DNA of 16,089 nucleotides from BTRF01 sp036986255 (lineage in GTDB: Bacteria > Patescibacteriota > WWE3 > 9FT-COMBO-53-11), in NCBI GenBank assembly GCA_036986255.1, contig BTRF01000011.1, positions 1 through 16,089 on the forward strand, given 5' to 3'. Each line of letters begins with the position of its first letter. Positions within the stretch are counted from its first letter, which is position 1. The position numbers and the translations under genes were made by a program. This document shows positions 6,195-12,531 of this stretch, piece by piece. The notes beneath the pieces were generated by a model, which was not told where the DNA came from, made no database searches, and was given only the letters and a program-made list of their open reading frames with translations.

Positions 6195-6365
6195 CCCTGA
6201 ACTTGTGAAGGGACAAGGTTCTCGAGCGTTAGCGAGAGGTTCTTACCTAAATTACAAGCAAATTCCTGGCCCTAAGAAAAGCCAAAGCCTTTCTTAGGGA
6301 TCTTCCAAGAACCGGTCCTGCTCAAGTCCCGGAGTTTAGGTCACCAACATTTTACGTTGATGACC
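6195..6365 (-). ncRNA. Structured intergenic RNA candidate upstream of the ravA-like gene
   Basis: The 334 bases between the membrane protein gene and the ravA-like gene hold no gene but several hairpins. GGTCA.CAAC/GTTG.TGACC is at 6339-6365. A perfect 10-bp stem, CCCTAAGAAA/TTTCTTAGGG, is at 6270-6299. TCTCG/CGAGA is at 6220-6237. Two mutually exclusive short stems, CCCT/AGGG and CTTGT/ACAAG, lie within 6195-6217. The terminator at 6109-6130 follows. No signature of RNase P RNA, tmRNA, SRP RNA or a known riboswitch was recognised, and no strong promoter was found inside. It could be a 5' regulatory leader, a trans-acting RNA, or just a long 3' UTR. Confidence 0.4.
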
Positions 6366-6394
6366 AATCTTCGAAACTCAAGAATCTCCTTTCC

Positions 6395-6991
6395 TCATTC
6401 AAAGTGTTCCTCAACCTCTCTAAGAAGGTTTGCCCGGTCGCCAGTCGATTTAACTACAAATCGCAGCGCCTCCGTCTCGAGCGGGTTTAGGGCGTAGTAG
6501 AGAGTTACCCCAATAGGTCCGTCTTCCGGGTCGTACTTGAAGACCTGCTTTTCATCCCCCAGCCGTCTAAAGCGGCAAATATGATGAAGCTCCTCTGCAA
6601 TTGTCCCTTTAAGGGAGTGGTTACCCGCCTTATTCCCCGGGTAAGGGAAGTACAAGTAGGCGCCGGACAGATTTACAACCGCCCGCGAGATTCCCCACGG
6701 TTTATATCCCGGACCCTTTTTTGGGTCAAAGATAACCTCAAGCTCAAACCCCTGTGATGTTTCGCTAGGGAAATCATCCTTAAGCGCAGAGTTCTCCCAA
6801 ATCTCCCGAGCCATCTGGGCAATTTTCAAAGCCGTGGAGCATTCAATAGAAGAGTGATGAGTGAGGTTGACTGGACCAACGTGATGTGTAGAGGGACAGA
6901 AAGATTGATCTATCCCGTCATACCTCAAGACTACATACAGAACAATAAGTCCAAAAACCGATCCCACTGCGCAAAGCAAGCTTAGAAACAT
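6395..6991 (-). CDS. Membrane-anchored protein with degenerate metallopeptidase-like EExxHH motif
   Basis: The 198-residue protein starts with a hydrophobic helix (about residues 3-23), a signal anchor or uncleaved signal peptide, so the rest probably lies outside the cytoplasm. In the soluble part, AEELHHI (132-138) followed 35 residues later by ETEA (172-175) resembles the HExxH...ExxA layout of small zinc peptidases, but the first histidine is Glu (E133). It may be an inactive relative, use a different ligand set, or only resemble one. I cannot assign a family. The ATG at 6989-6991 is supported by GGAGG ten bases upstream and by a good promoter at 7033-7061. No terminator follows directly; the structured region before the ravA-like gene comes next, so the two could share a transcript. 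Confidence 0.8.
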   Translation of the reverse strand: MFLSLLCAVGSVFGLIVLYVVLRYDGIDQSFCPSTHHVGPVNLTHHSSIECSTALKIAQMAREIWENSALKDDFPSETSQGFELEVIFDPKKGPGYKPWGISRAVVNLSGAYLYFPYPGNKAGNHSLKGTIAEELHHICRFRRLGDEKQVFKYDPEDGPIGVTLYYALNPLETEALRFVVKSTGDRANLLREVEEHFE

Positions 6992-7032
6992 CGGCGGATA
7001 GCCTCCTTTCTTCAGGATTGAGTTCTACTCTA

Positions 7033-7061
7033 ATTAAAACACAGAAAGAACCATTCGTCAA
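7033..7061 (-). promoter_or_regulatory. Promoter of the membrane-anchored protein gene
   Basis: TTGACG (7056-7061) and TTTAAT (7033-7038) are 17 bases apart. The start point near 7026 gives a leader of about 35 bases with the SD. Confidence 0.75.
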
Positions 7062-7103
7062 TAATTATAAGTCTTTTTACTCCGTAAAAGCCGTCTTTTC
7101 TAT

Positions 7104-7142
7104 AAAGAAAAATAAGGGCGGTGGATCTTACGAACCACCGCC
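7104..7142 (-). terminator. Intrinsic terminator of the four-cysteine small protein gene
   Basis: GGCGGTGG (7142-7135) pairs with CCACCGCC (7124-7117), an 8-bp perfect stem, followed by CTTATTTTTCTTT. It lies 13 bases beyond the stop codon. Confidence 0.85.
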
Positions 7143-7154
7143 ACAGATGGAAAA

Positions 7155-7397
7155 TCAGAACCCCCCATACCCGCCGCGACCGGTAACATCAGAGAAAGCC
7201 TCGTTTTCCAAAGCCAGATCCTCTACTCGGACAATTCTTCGGGACTTGGCGATCGCAAGACCAGCAGGCACTATCGTAGGATCATAGCGCAAACAGGATC
7301 CACCTGAATCTTGCTCTCCCCCGCGCCAGCCACACCATCCAGCCGGATTGGGCGACCCTTTCCCGTTCATAAAGTAGTAACACATTGAACAGCTCAT
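7155..7397 (-). CDS. Small four-cysteine protein, probable metal-binding
   Basis: The 80-residue protein has cysteines at 3, 6, 22 and 35, spaced CxxC-x15-C-x12-C, with YYF after the first pair, GWCGW around the third and CLRYDP at the fourth. This resembles a loose pattern seen in many tiny bacterial proteins (CxxCxFx...GxC...CxRYPP) that probably bind zinc or an iron-sulfur cluster. The C-terminus is glycine-rich (GRGGYGGF). No signal peptide or membrane segment is seen. ATG at 7395-7397 follows GGAG with seven-base spacing. It has its own promoter, a possible operator at the transcription start, and a strong terminator. Function is unknown. Confidence 0.82.
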   Translation of the reverse strand: MSCSMCYYFMNGKGSPNPAGWCGWRGGEQDSGGSCLRYDPTIVPAGLAIAKSRRIVRVEDLALENEAFSDVTGRGGYGGF

Positions 7398-7422
7398 TTC
7401 TCTTCTCCTTTGCTTTTATAAG

Positions 7423-7433
7423 GTCAAGTTGAC
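7423..7433. promoter_or_regulatory. Palindromic site at the start of the four-cysteine gene transcript
   Basis: GTCAAGTTGAC is an 11-base palindrome (5-bp arms, odd centre) immediately downstream of the predicted transcription start. The position suits a repressor operator; the regulator is not identifiable. Confidence 0.4.
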
Positions 7434-7440
7434 ACTAAAA

Positions 7441-7469
7441 ATTATAGGGTATAAATCCTAAAAAAGCAA
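7441..7469 (-). promoter_or_regulatory. Promoter of the four-cysteine small protein gene
   Basis: TTGCTT (7464-7469) and a consensus TATAAT (7441-7446) are 17 bases apart, immediately after the RNase J stop codon. Confidence 0.8.
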
Positions 7470-7475
7470 GAGGCG

Positions 7476-8876
7476 TTAATCTTGGGACACCGACATCTCC
7501 CTAAGATTAACCCTTCCGGCAACCCGTGCGGCAACCTTATCACGGTAGGGATAAAACTCAAGGATCTGCCCGTCCTCAAGAAGAAAGACCCGATCGCTCC
7601 CGTAATTGTAGCCGCGGGCCAGCTTGACGTACTCCTTCATTGAATCTTCGGTTCCCCCAATCGGAACAATATACTGCGGCCGAGCGGCTCTCATCATCCG
7701 CTTGAGGTCCTCGGCATAACCGTGTCCTGAAACATGAATTTCCGGGACCTCCTCAAGATGCAAAACTTTGGCTCCCGCCTCGCGAATCTGCTCTTGAATG
7801 TTCTGAACTCGGTCTTCATTGCCGGGGATAAGATCGGAGGAGAAGATAACCAAGTCGCCCTGCCCCATCTTGAAAGTGCGGTGCTCGCCGCGGGCCATCT
7901 TCGCTAAAGCAGAGTTGGACTGTCCCTGCGAGCCCGAAACAAGAATCAACTGCTTGGATACGGGAAGCTTCTTTAGGTTGCGGTTAGGAATAACTCTCTT
8001 TTTAGGAACGGAGAGGTAGCCGAGATCACGGGCCACATTAAAGTTCTTCTCCAACGAAAGGCCCGCCAAGGTCACCTTCCGCTCCAAAGCGGCGGCCACG
8101 TCTATAGCTTGCTGAACGCGAGAAATGTCCGAGGAGAACATCGTAATAAAAACACGGCCTTTTGTCTTTTGGATTTCGCGGAAAAAAGCCTCCCCCACAA
8201 TCCGCTCGGAAGGAGAAGAGCCTTCTCTCTCCGCCCGCAGCGAATCGGAAACGAGCAGAAGGACTCCCCGCCGCCCGTATTCCTCAATCCGCCCAAGCTG
8301 GGCCAACCGGCGATCCAGGGGAGTAGGATCGAGCTTAAAATCACCAGTATGAATCACCGTTCCCAAAGGAGTGCTCAAAGCAATCGCCATTGTATCTGGA
8401 ATGGAGTGGGTCAATCGAATATATTCAAAGGAGAAATCACTTCCCAAGTTAAAACGCTTCCCCTCTGGCGTTTCCTTAAGATCAACCTTCTTAGGCCCGC
8501 GTTCTTTAAGCTTCTCTTTGATAAAGCCCAGCGGCAGGCGGGCCGCATAGACCGGTACTTGAATCTTCTTGAGAAAATAAGGGATTGCTCCAATATGATC
8601 CTCATGCCCATGGGTTATGATCAATGCCCTCAATTTATTCCGGTTAGCTAAGACATAGGAAAAATCAGGGATAAGAAGCCGATTCTCCTCTGCATCCTCA
8701 TCGTCAGGGAACCCAATCCCGCAGTCCACAATCACCAAATCGCGAGCGGTCTCGTAGATATACATATTTTTAGTAACTTCCCCCATCCCTCCTAGAGGAA
8801 TAAATTTAAGATATCTGGAAGACTGCGCTACCGTACTCCCTCTAACCGGCTTAGATTTTCTATTATTTCTCGACAT
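7476..8876 (-). CDS. rnj: Ribonuclease J (metallo-beta-lactamase/beta-CASP), short form
   Basis: The 466-residue protein is a beta-CASP nuclease for mRNA decay and rRNA maturation. It begins with a basic tail, then the fold-opening GGMGEVTKNMY, the metal motif HGHEDH (89-94), HTGDFK (176-181) and the SDS segment near 210. The beta-CASP part has LVSGSQGQ, IPGNE and VSGHG (motif B His385). It ends about 90 residues before the usual RNase J length, so the C-terminal domain is missing. The normal motif C PxHGE reads PIGGTED (405-411), losing the histidine. ATG at 8874-8876 is preferred over GTG two codons earlier; neither has an SD. The gene starts 30 bases after the glycosylase stop, probably in one operon with pnp. 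A weak stem (TCTTG/CAAGA) with a T run overlaps its stop codon. Confidence 0.93.
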   Translation of the reverse strand: MSRNNRKSKPVRGSTVAQSSRYLKFIPLGGMGEVTKNMYIYETARDLVIVDCGIGFPDDEDAEENRLLIPDFSYVLANRNKLRALIITHGHEDHIGAIPYFLKKIQVPVYAARLPLGFIKEKLKERGPKKVDLKETPEGKRFNLGSDFSFEYIRLTHSIPDTMAIALSTPLGTVIHTGDFKLDPTPLDRRLAQLGRIEEYGRRGVLLLVSDSLRAEREGSSPSERIVGEAFFREIQKTKGRVFITMFSSDISRVQQAIDVAAALERKVTLAGLSLEKNFNVARDLGYLSVPKKRVIPNRNLKKLPVSKQLILVSGSQGQSNSALAKMARGEHRTFKMGQGDLVIFSSDLIPGNEDRVQNIQEQIREAGAKVLHLEEVPEIHVSGHGYAEDLKRMMRAARPQYIVPIGGTEDSMKEYVKLARGYNYGSDRVFLLEDGQILEFYPYRDKVAARVAGRVNLREMSVSQD

Positions 8877-8906
8877 TTTCACTAATTAGTTCAATTTATC
8901 AAATAT

Positions 8907-9524
8907 TTAAATTAACTTAAGTTGGTTTTCATCCTTACTCTTCCCCTCCAGCTCTTGGGGATCCAACTCTCCCCGAAGAAGCTTAGGTAGATCGCTAAAA
9001 TCTTTCTCCAGGATATTCATAACCGAGGTTGAGCGCAGCGCCGCAGCAGGGTGGTAAAGAGGAAAGAAAATCTGATCCCCTATTCGGTAGGCCCGCCCGC
9101 GGGCCTCGCCAATCGGCGTATCCTTAATAAAAATCTCCAGAGCCGAACGTCCCAAAGGAACAATAACTTCGGGGTTGATTACCTTAATCTGCTGTAAAAG
9201 ATAGGGCAGACAAGCCCGAACTTCATCTTTCATCGGAGCACGGTTTTCCGGAGGACGGTGCTTAACCACGTTGGTGATGAAAACATCCGCACGTTTCATA
9301 CCGCTGCGGGAGAGAAGGCGATCAAGAAGCTGGCCGGCCCGGCCGACAAAAGGACGCCCCAACTTATCCTCATGATACCCCGGACCCTCGCCGATAAACA
9401 TCACTTTTGCCTCTACCCTTCCTTCACCGGGAACAGCGTGAATAGCAGTCCGCCACAGGCGGCACTTATGACACGTTCTCACCGCCCGATCAATCTGAGA
9501 AAGCAACTCCTTCTTTTTTCTCAT
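8907..9524 (-). CDS. Family 4-type uracil-DNA glycosylase with iron-sulfur site
   Basis: The 205-residue protein matches family 4 uracil-DNA glycosylases, which excise uracil from DNA to start base-excision repair. Seen are the active-site motif GEGPG (45-49) with ED at 52-53, the GRPFVGRAGQLLD segment, NVVKHRPPENR (85-95) and the HPAAAL motif (158-163). The [4Fe-4S] ligands in the family are four cysteines. Here C18, C21 and C105 are present, but the third position is His89. The ATG at 9522-9524 has no SD of its own and overlaps the stop of an 8-codon frame in a TGATG arrangement. It lies 57 bases after pnp, an unusual neighbour, suggesting co-transcription with the RNA-decay genes. The lone His substitution also occurs in UdgX-like relatives, so fine subgrouping is uncertain. 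Confidence 0.92.
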   Translation of the reverse strand: MRKKKELLSQIDRAVRTCHKCRLWRTAIHAVPGEGRVEAKVMFIGEGPGYHEDKLGRPFVGRAGQLLDRLLSRSGMKRADVFITNVVKHRPPENRAPMKDEVRACLPYLLQQIKVINPEVIVPLGRSALEIFIKDTPIGEARGRAYRIGDQIFFPLYHPAAALRSTSVMNILEKDFSDLPKLLRGELDPQELEGKSKDENQLKLI

Positions 9525-9550
9525 CAGTGCATGCTAGTGTTAAGGCTCAC
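9524..9550 (-). CDS. Possible 8-codon leader peptide coupled to the glycosylase gene
   Basis: GTG at 9548-9550 follows a perfect AAAGGAGGT (9553-9561) and reads eight codons (MSLNTSMH) to a TGA that overlaps the glycosylase ATG as TGATG. The strong SD has no other user, since the glycosylase ATG is 29 bases away. Spacing to the GTG is only about three bases, which is short. It may recruit ribosomes that reinitiate on the glycosylase. Confidence 0.3.
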   Translation of the reverse strand: MSLNTSMH

Positions 9551-9581
9551 AGACCTCCTTTCGGCCTCTGCGGGAAATATC

Positions 9582-11882
9582 CTAGCGGGAAGTCCTCGTC
9601 GGAAATCTGCGGTCGCGCTGGCCGTGGGCAGGACGACGGGGCTTATAGCCACCCTGACGGTAGTCGGGGGTTCTGTATCCTAGCGGTTTTCTTCCTCTAC
9701 CCGACCCGCCCCGAGACGGTCCACCGCGCCGGTCACCCCCACCGCTACCTCTCCTCCGAGAATCCTCTCCACCTGAAGATTTCTCCAAAGCTTTTTTGGA
9801 GAGATTAATCCTCCCTTGCTCGTCAATTCCAACTACCTTAACCTGAAACTTATCCCCAATCTTAACAACGTCGGCGGGCTTAGAAACAAATTCGTGGGAA
9901 AGTTCGGAAACGTGAACGAGGCCCTCCCGCCCGGGAAGGATCTCTACAAAAGCGCCAAAATCAATCACCCTCTTTACGGTCCCCTCGAGAACCTCACCAA
10001 CCTCCAACTTGCGAGTCAAGTCCTCCACAATCTTCTTTGCTTCCGAAACTTTCTCCTCCTCTTGACCCGTAATTGTGACGGTTCCGTCTTCCTTAACATC
10101 AATCGCCGTTCCGGTTTTCTCGATAATGCCCTTGATGACTCGGCCGCCCGGACCGATAACCTCACCGATCTTCTCAACCGGAATCTTAACCGAAATCACC
10201 TTGGGGGCATACTGGGATAATCCTCCCCGCGGCTTGCTCAAAACCTTAAGCATCTCCTCAAGAATATGAAGACGCGCTTTACGAGCCTTCTCTAAAGCCT
10301 CGGTCATAATTTTATGACTTAGCCCCTGCACTTTCACGTCCATTTGGACCGCCGTGATCCCCTTCTCGGTCCCGGCTACTTTGAAATCCATATCCCCGCA
10401 CCGATCTTCAATTCCCGCAATGTCGGTAAGCACTTTCATGGCTTTCCCATCGGTAAAAAGACCCATGGCGATGCCGGAAACGGGAGCCTTGATCGGAACC
10501 CCTGCGTCCATTAGCGCCAGGGTCGAACCGCAGACCGAGGCCATCGAAGTCGAACCGTTAGAGGAAAGAACCTCAGAAACCAAACGGATCGTGTAAGGGA
10601 ACTGGTCCTCGGGAGGAATCATCCGCACCAAAGATCGTTCCGCCAAGATAGAGTGGCCAATCTCGCGCCGCCGGGGCCAACCCATTCTGCCTACTTCCCC
10701 TACGGAAAACGGGGGGAAGAAATAATGATGAATAAAGCGCTTCGTTTCCTCACCGGTAGGCCCCTCAATAAGCTGCTCAAGGGATGTTGAGCCGAGGGTG
10801 GTAATCGTAAGAACCTGAGTTTCCCCCCGCTGGAAAATAGCCGACCCGTGAGTGCGGGGCAGTATCCCCACCCGGATATACAGCGGTCGAACCTCATCAA
10901 GTTTTCGCCCGTCCGTTCTCTTCCCGTCCTTAATTACCAACTCGCGAACGGCTTCCTTGGTCAGCTCACTCAACGCTGAAGCCATGGCGGCTTTCTGATA
11001 AGTCCCCTCAAATTTCTTAAACACTTCCTCGGACAGGACCTCCACCTCATCCTGAAACTCTTCTTTGTGAGTGGTTTTCTCCACAATACTCTTAAGCTTG
11101 GCAAGAGCAAAGCTGTGTACATCCTTACGAAGCTGCTTCACTTGCTCATCCACCTCCACTGTTTTCTTCTCTGCCCCCACCTCCGCGGCCAATTCACCGA
11201 TGAGTTTGGCAACTTTTTTGACAGATTGGTGACCAAACTCCACCGCTTCCAAAACAACATCCTCGGGAACTTCATCCCCCTCGCCCTCGACCATAACGAT
11301 AGCCTTAGACGTACCCGAAACAACCAGACTTAAGTCTGAAAGATTTAATTCTTCTTCGGTAGGGTTGAGAATCAAGGACGGAGCCGTCTCTCCACCCGCA
11401 GTACGGCCCACCCCTGCCGCAGCCGCAGGCCCCTCCCAAGGAATTGCTGAACAAGCCAACGCGGCGGAGGCCGCTATCACTCCTAAAACTCCCGGGTCAT
11501 TCTCCGAATCGACCGACAGAACCGTCACCACAACCTGCACTTCGTCTTTGTAGTCCTTGGGGAAAAGAGGGCGAATCGTACGGTCAATTACGCGGCCGGT
11601 AAGAATAGCCTCATCGGAGGGCTTTCCTTCCCGTTTTACAAAGCGGGAGCCCTTAATCCGTCCCCCCGCGTAAAGTCTCTCTATGTAATCAACGGTAAGA
11701 GGGAAAAATCCTATATCCTCCCTAGGCTGGGCCGAGGTCGCTGTGGCCAGAACCACCGTATCGCCGTAACGGGCCAGGACGGCTCCATCCGCCTGCGCAG
11801 CCAGTTCACCATATTCTAAAGAAAGGGTCCGTCCCCCCAACTTAATTTCCTTTTTAATTAATTTTCTACCAGTTTTAGCCAT
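9582..11882 (-). CDS. pnp: Polyribonucleotide nucleotidyltransferase (PNPase)
   Basis: The 766-residue protein is a complete PNPase, the trimeric phosphorolytic 3'-5' exoribonuclease. The first RNase PH domain spans about 12-150, with GRxxGSRFVKREGKPS and RVIDRTIRPLF. A helical domain follows (about 240-315). The second RNase PH domain (about 322-540) contains SNGSTSMASVCGSTLALMD and the catalytic DIAGIEDRCGDMDFK segment (487-501). The KH domain has GPGG at 577-580 and the S1 domain spans about 627-698. Past residue 700 the tail is Gly/Arg/Ser-rich (GGGDRRGGPSRGG), an RGG-like RNA-binding extension. Around 151-170 an Ala/Gly-rich stretch is a few residues longer than usual. The ATG lacks an SD. 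It follows rpsO after 267 bases containing hairpins, as in other bacteria where the pnp leader is autoregulated. Confidence 0.97.
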   Translation of the reverse strand: MAKTGRKLIKKEIKLGGRTLSLEYGELAAQADGAVLARYGDTVVLATATSAQPREDIGFFPLTVDYIERLYAGGRIKGSRFVKREGKPSDEAILTGRVIDRTIRPLFPKDYKDEVQVVVTVLSVDSENDPGVLGVIAASAALACSAIPWEGPAAAAGVGRTAGGETAPSLILNPTEEELNLSDLSLVVSGTSKAIVMVEGEGDEVPEDVVLEAVEFGHQSVKKVAKLIGELAAEVGAEKKTVEVDEQVKQLRKDVHSFALAKLKSIVEKTTHKEEFQDEVEVLSEEVFKKFEGTYQKAAMASALSELTKEAVRELVIKDGKRTDGRKLDEVRPLYIRVGILPRTHGSAIFQRGETQVLTITTLGSTSLEQLIEGPTGEETKRFIHHYFFPPFSVGEVGRMGWPRRREIGHSILAERSLVRMIPPEDQFPYTIRLVSEVLSSNGSTSMASVCGSTLALMDAGVPIKAPVSGIAMGLFTDGKAMKVLTDIAGIEDRCGDMDFKVAGTEKGITAVQMDVKVQGLSHKIMTEALEKARKARLHILEEMLKVLSKPRGGLSQYAPKVISVKIPVEKIGEVIGPGGRVIKGIIEKTGTAIDVKEDGTVTITGQEEEKVSEAKKIVEDLTRKLEVGEVLEGTVKRVIDFGAFVEILPGREGLVHVSELSHEFVSKPADVVKIGDKFQVKVVGIDEQGRINLSKKALEKSSGGEDSRRRGSGGGDRRGGPSRGGSGRGRKPLGYRTPDYRQGGYKPRRPAHGQRDRRFPTRTSR

Positions 11883-11964
11883 TTAACTTGATAGGTTAAC
11901 AGGCAGAGGAGAAAGTACAGCTTACCCAACTCAGCGAGGTTTCTTTTTTCCTGATTGCCCTTAG

Positions 11965-11979
11965 TCGCGTCAGACGCGA
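11965..11979 (-). promoter_or_regulatory. Hairpin in the pnp leader
   Basis: TCGCGT-CTG-ACGCGA forms a perfect 6-bp stem about 85 bases before the pnp start codon. No T run follows, so it is not a terminator. The pnp leader hairpin of E. coli is an RNase III target used in autoregulation; a similar role here is inference. Confidence 0.4.
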
Positions 11980-12086
11980 TTAATACTCTATTTAATACTT
12001 TACCACCTTATCACATTTACAATTGCTCTGCGACCGAAGTCTTGAAGTAGAAAGAGAATTCCCGCACCTCACTTTTCCTCCACGAG

Positions 12087-12098
12087 AGCCTCGAGGCT
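12087..12098. repeat. Perfect 12-bp palindrome after rpsO
   Basis: AGCCTCGAGGCT is fully self-complementary and lies in the rpsO-pnp spacer. It may form a small RNA hairpin (AGCC-TCGA-GGCT); there is no T run after it. Confidence 0.4.
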
Positions 12099-12114
12099 GA
12101 CGGTCATGGATGAA

Positions 12115-12153
12115 GCGAGGAATAAGCAAACTTCCAAACCCTCGGTAGTTTAC
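12115..12153. repeat. Dispersed intergenic element, copy A (after rpsO)
   Basis: The plus strand reads CGAGGAATAAGCAAACTTCC, then AAACCCTCGG and TAGTTTACTT, overlapping the rpsO stop codon. Nearly the same sequence occurs at 15755-15826 (copy B), where about 30 extra bases sit before CCCTCGG. CGAGG/CCTCG arms pair around the conserved CAAACTTCC core, so it may be a structured RNA or a mobile hairpin element. Confidence 0.6.
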
Positions 12154-12515
12154 TTCGAAAGTCCCAGTTTCTTTGTAATGCCCTGGTACCGCTTCTCATC
12201 CCTTTTCCTAAGATACATGAGCAACTTCCGACGCTTATTCACTAATCCCAAAAGACCGCGCCGAGAGCTGAGATCCTTCTTATGCGTCTTGAGGTGGCCG
12301 GCCAGCTCCTGAATTCTCTTGGTCAAAAGCGCAACCTGAACCTCGGGCGAACCCGTATCGGTTTTGTGAACCGCCGCTAACTCCACCAGCTTTTTTCTCT
12401 CAGAAGGAAGGGTCTGATCTTTCTTCTCAGGCTTGGAAGAGGGCTTCGACTTGCGGGAGACGGCTGACTTCCGCTTCACGGATGTTGCTTTCTTTGCAGT
12501 TTTTTTCTTTGGCAT
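12150..12515 (-). CDS. rpsO: Ribosomal protein uS15 with extended basic N-terminus
   Basis: The 121-residue protein has the uS15 core in its C-terminal 89 or so residues. It contains the signature HKTDTGSPEVQVALLTKRI (50-68), HLKTHKKDLSSRRGL and the LVNKRRKLLMYL helix, which bind the central domain of 16S rRNA. The first 32 residues are an extra Lys/Ser/Ala-rich tail absent from typical uS15 and probably disordered. ATG at 12513-12515 begins 17 bases after the infB stop and has no SD, so translation may be coupled. An internal start nearer the conserved core is possible, but no Met or SD supports one. The order infB-rpsO-pnp matches the classic bacterial cluster. Confidence 0.97.
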   Translation of the reverse strand: MPKKKTAKKATSVKRKSAVSRKSKPSSKPEKKDQTLPSERKKLVELAAVHKTDTGSPEVQVALLTKRIQELAGHLKTHKKDLSSRRGLLGLVNKRRKLLMYLRKRDEKRYQGITKKLGLSK

Positions 12516-12531
12516 AAATTAACCAGTCCAA

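Noticed and set aside
6195..6395. RNase P RNA, tmRNA or SRP RNA in the gap before the RavA-like gene
   Set aside because: A GAGGAAAG stretch at the upstream gene's stop codon recalls RNase P, but the other conserved blocks are missing; no tmRNA or SRP signature was found.
7459..7484. Intrinsic terminator after RNase J
   Set aside because: Only a 5-bp stem (CAAGA/TCTTG) with an 8-base loop, overlapping the stop codon and the next -35 box; too weak to list as a feature.
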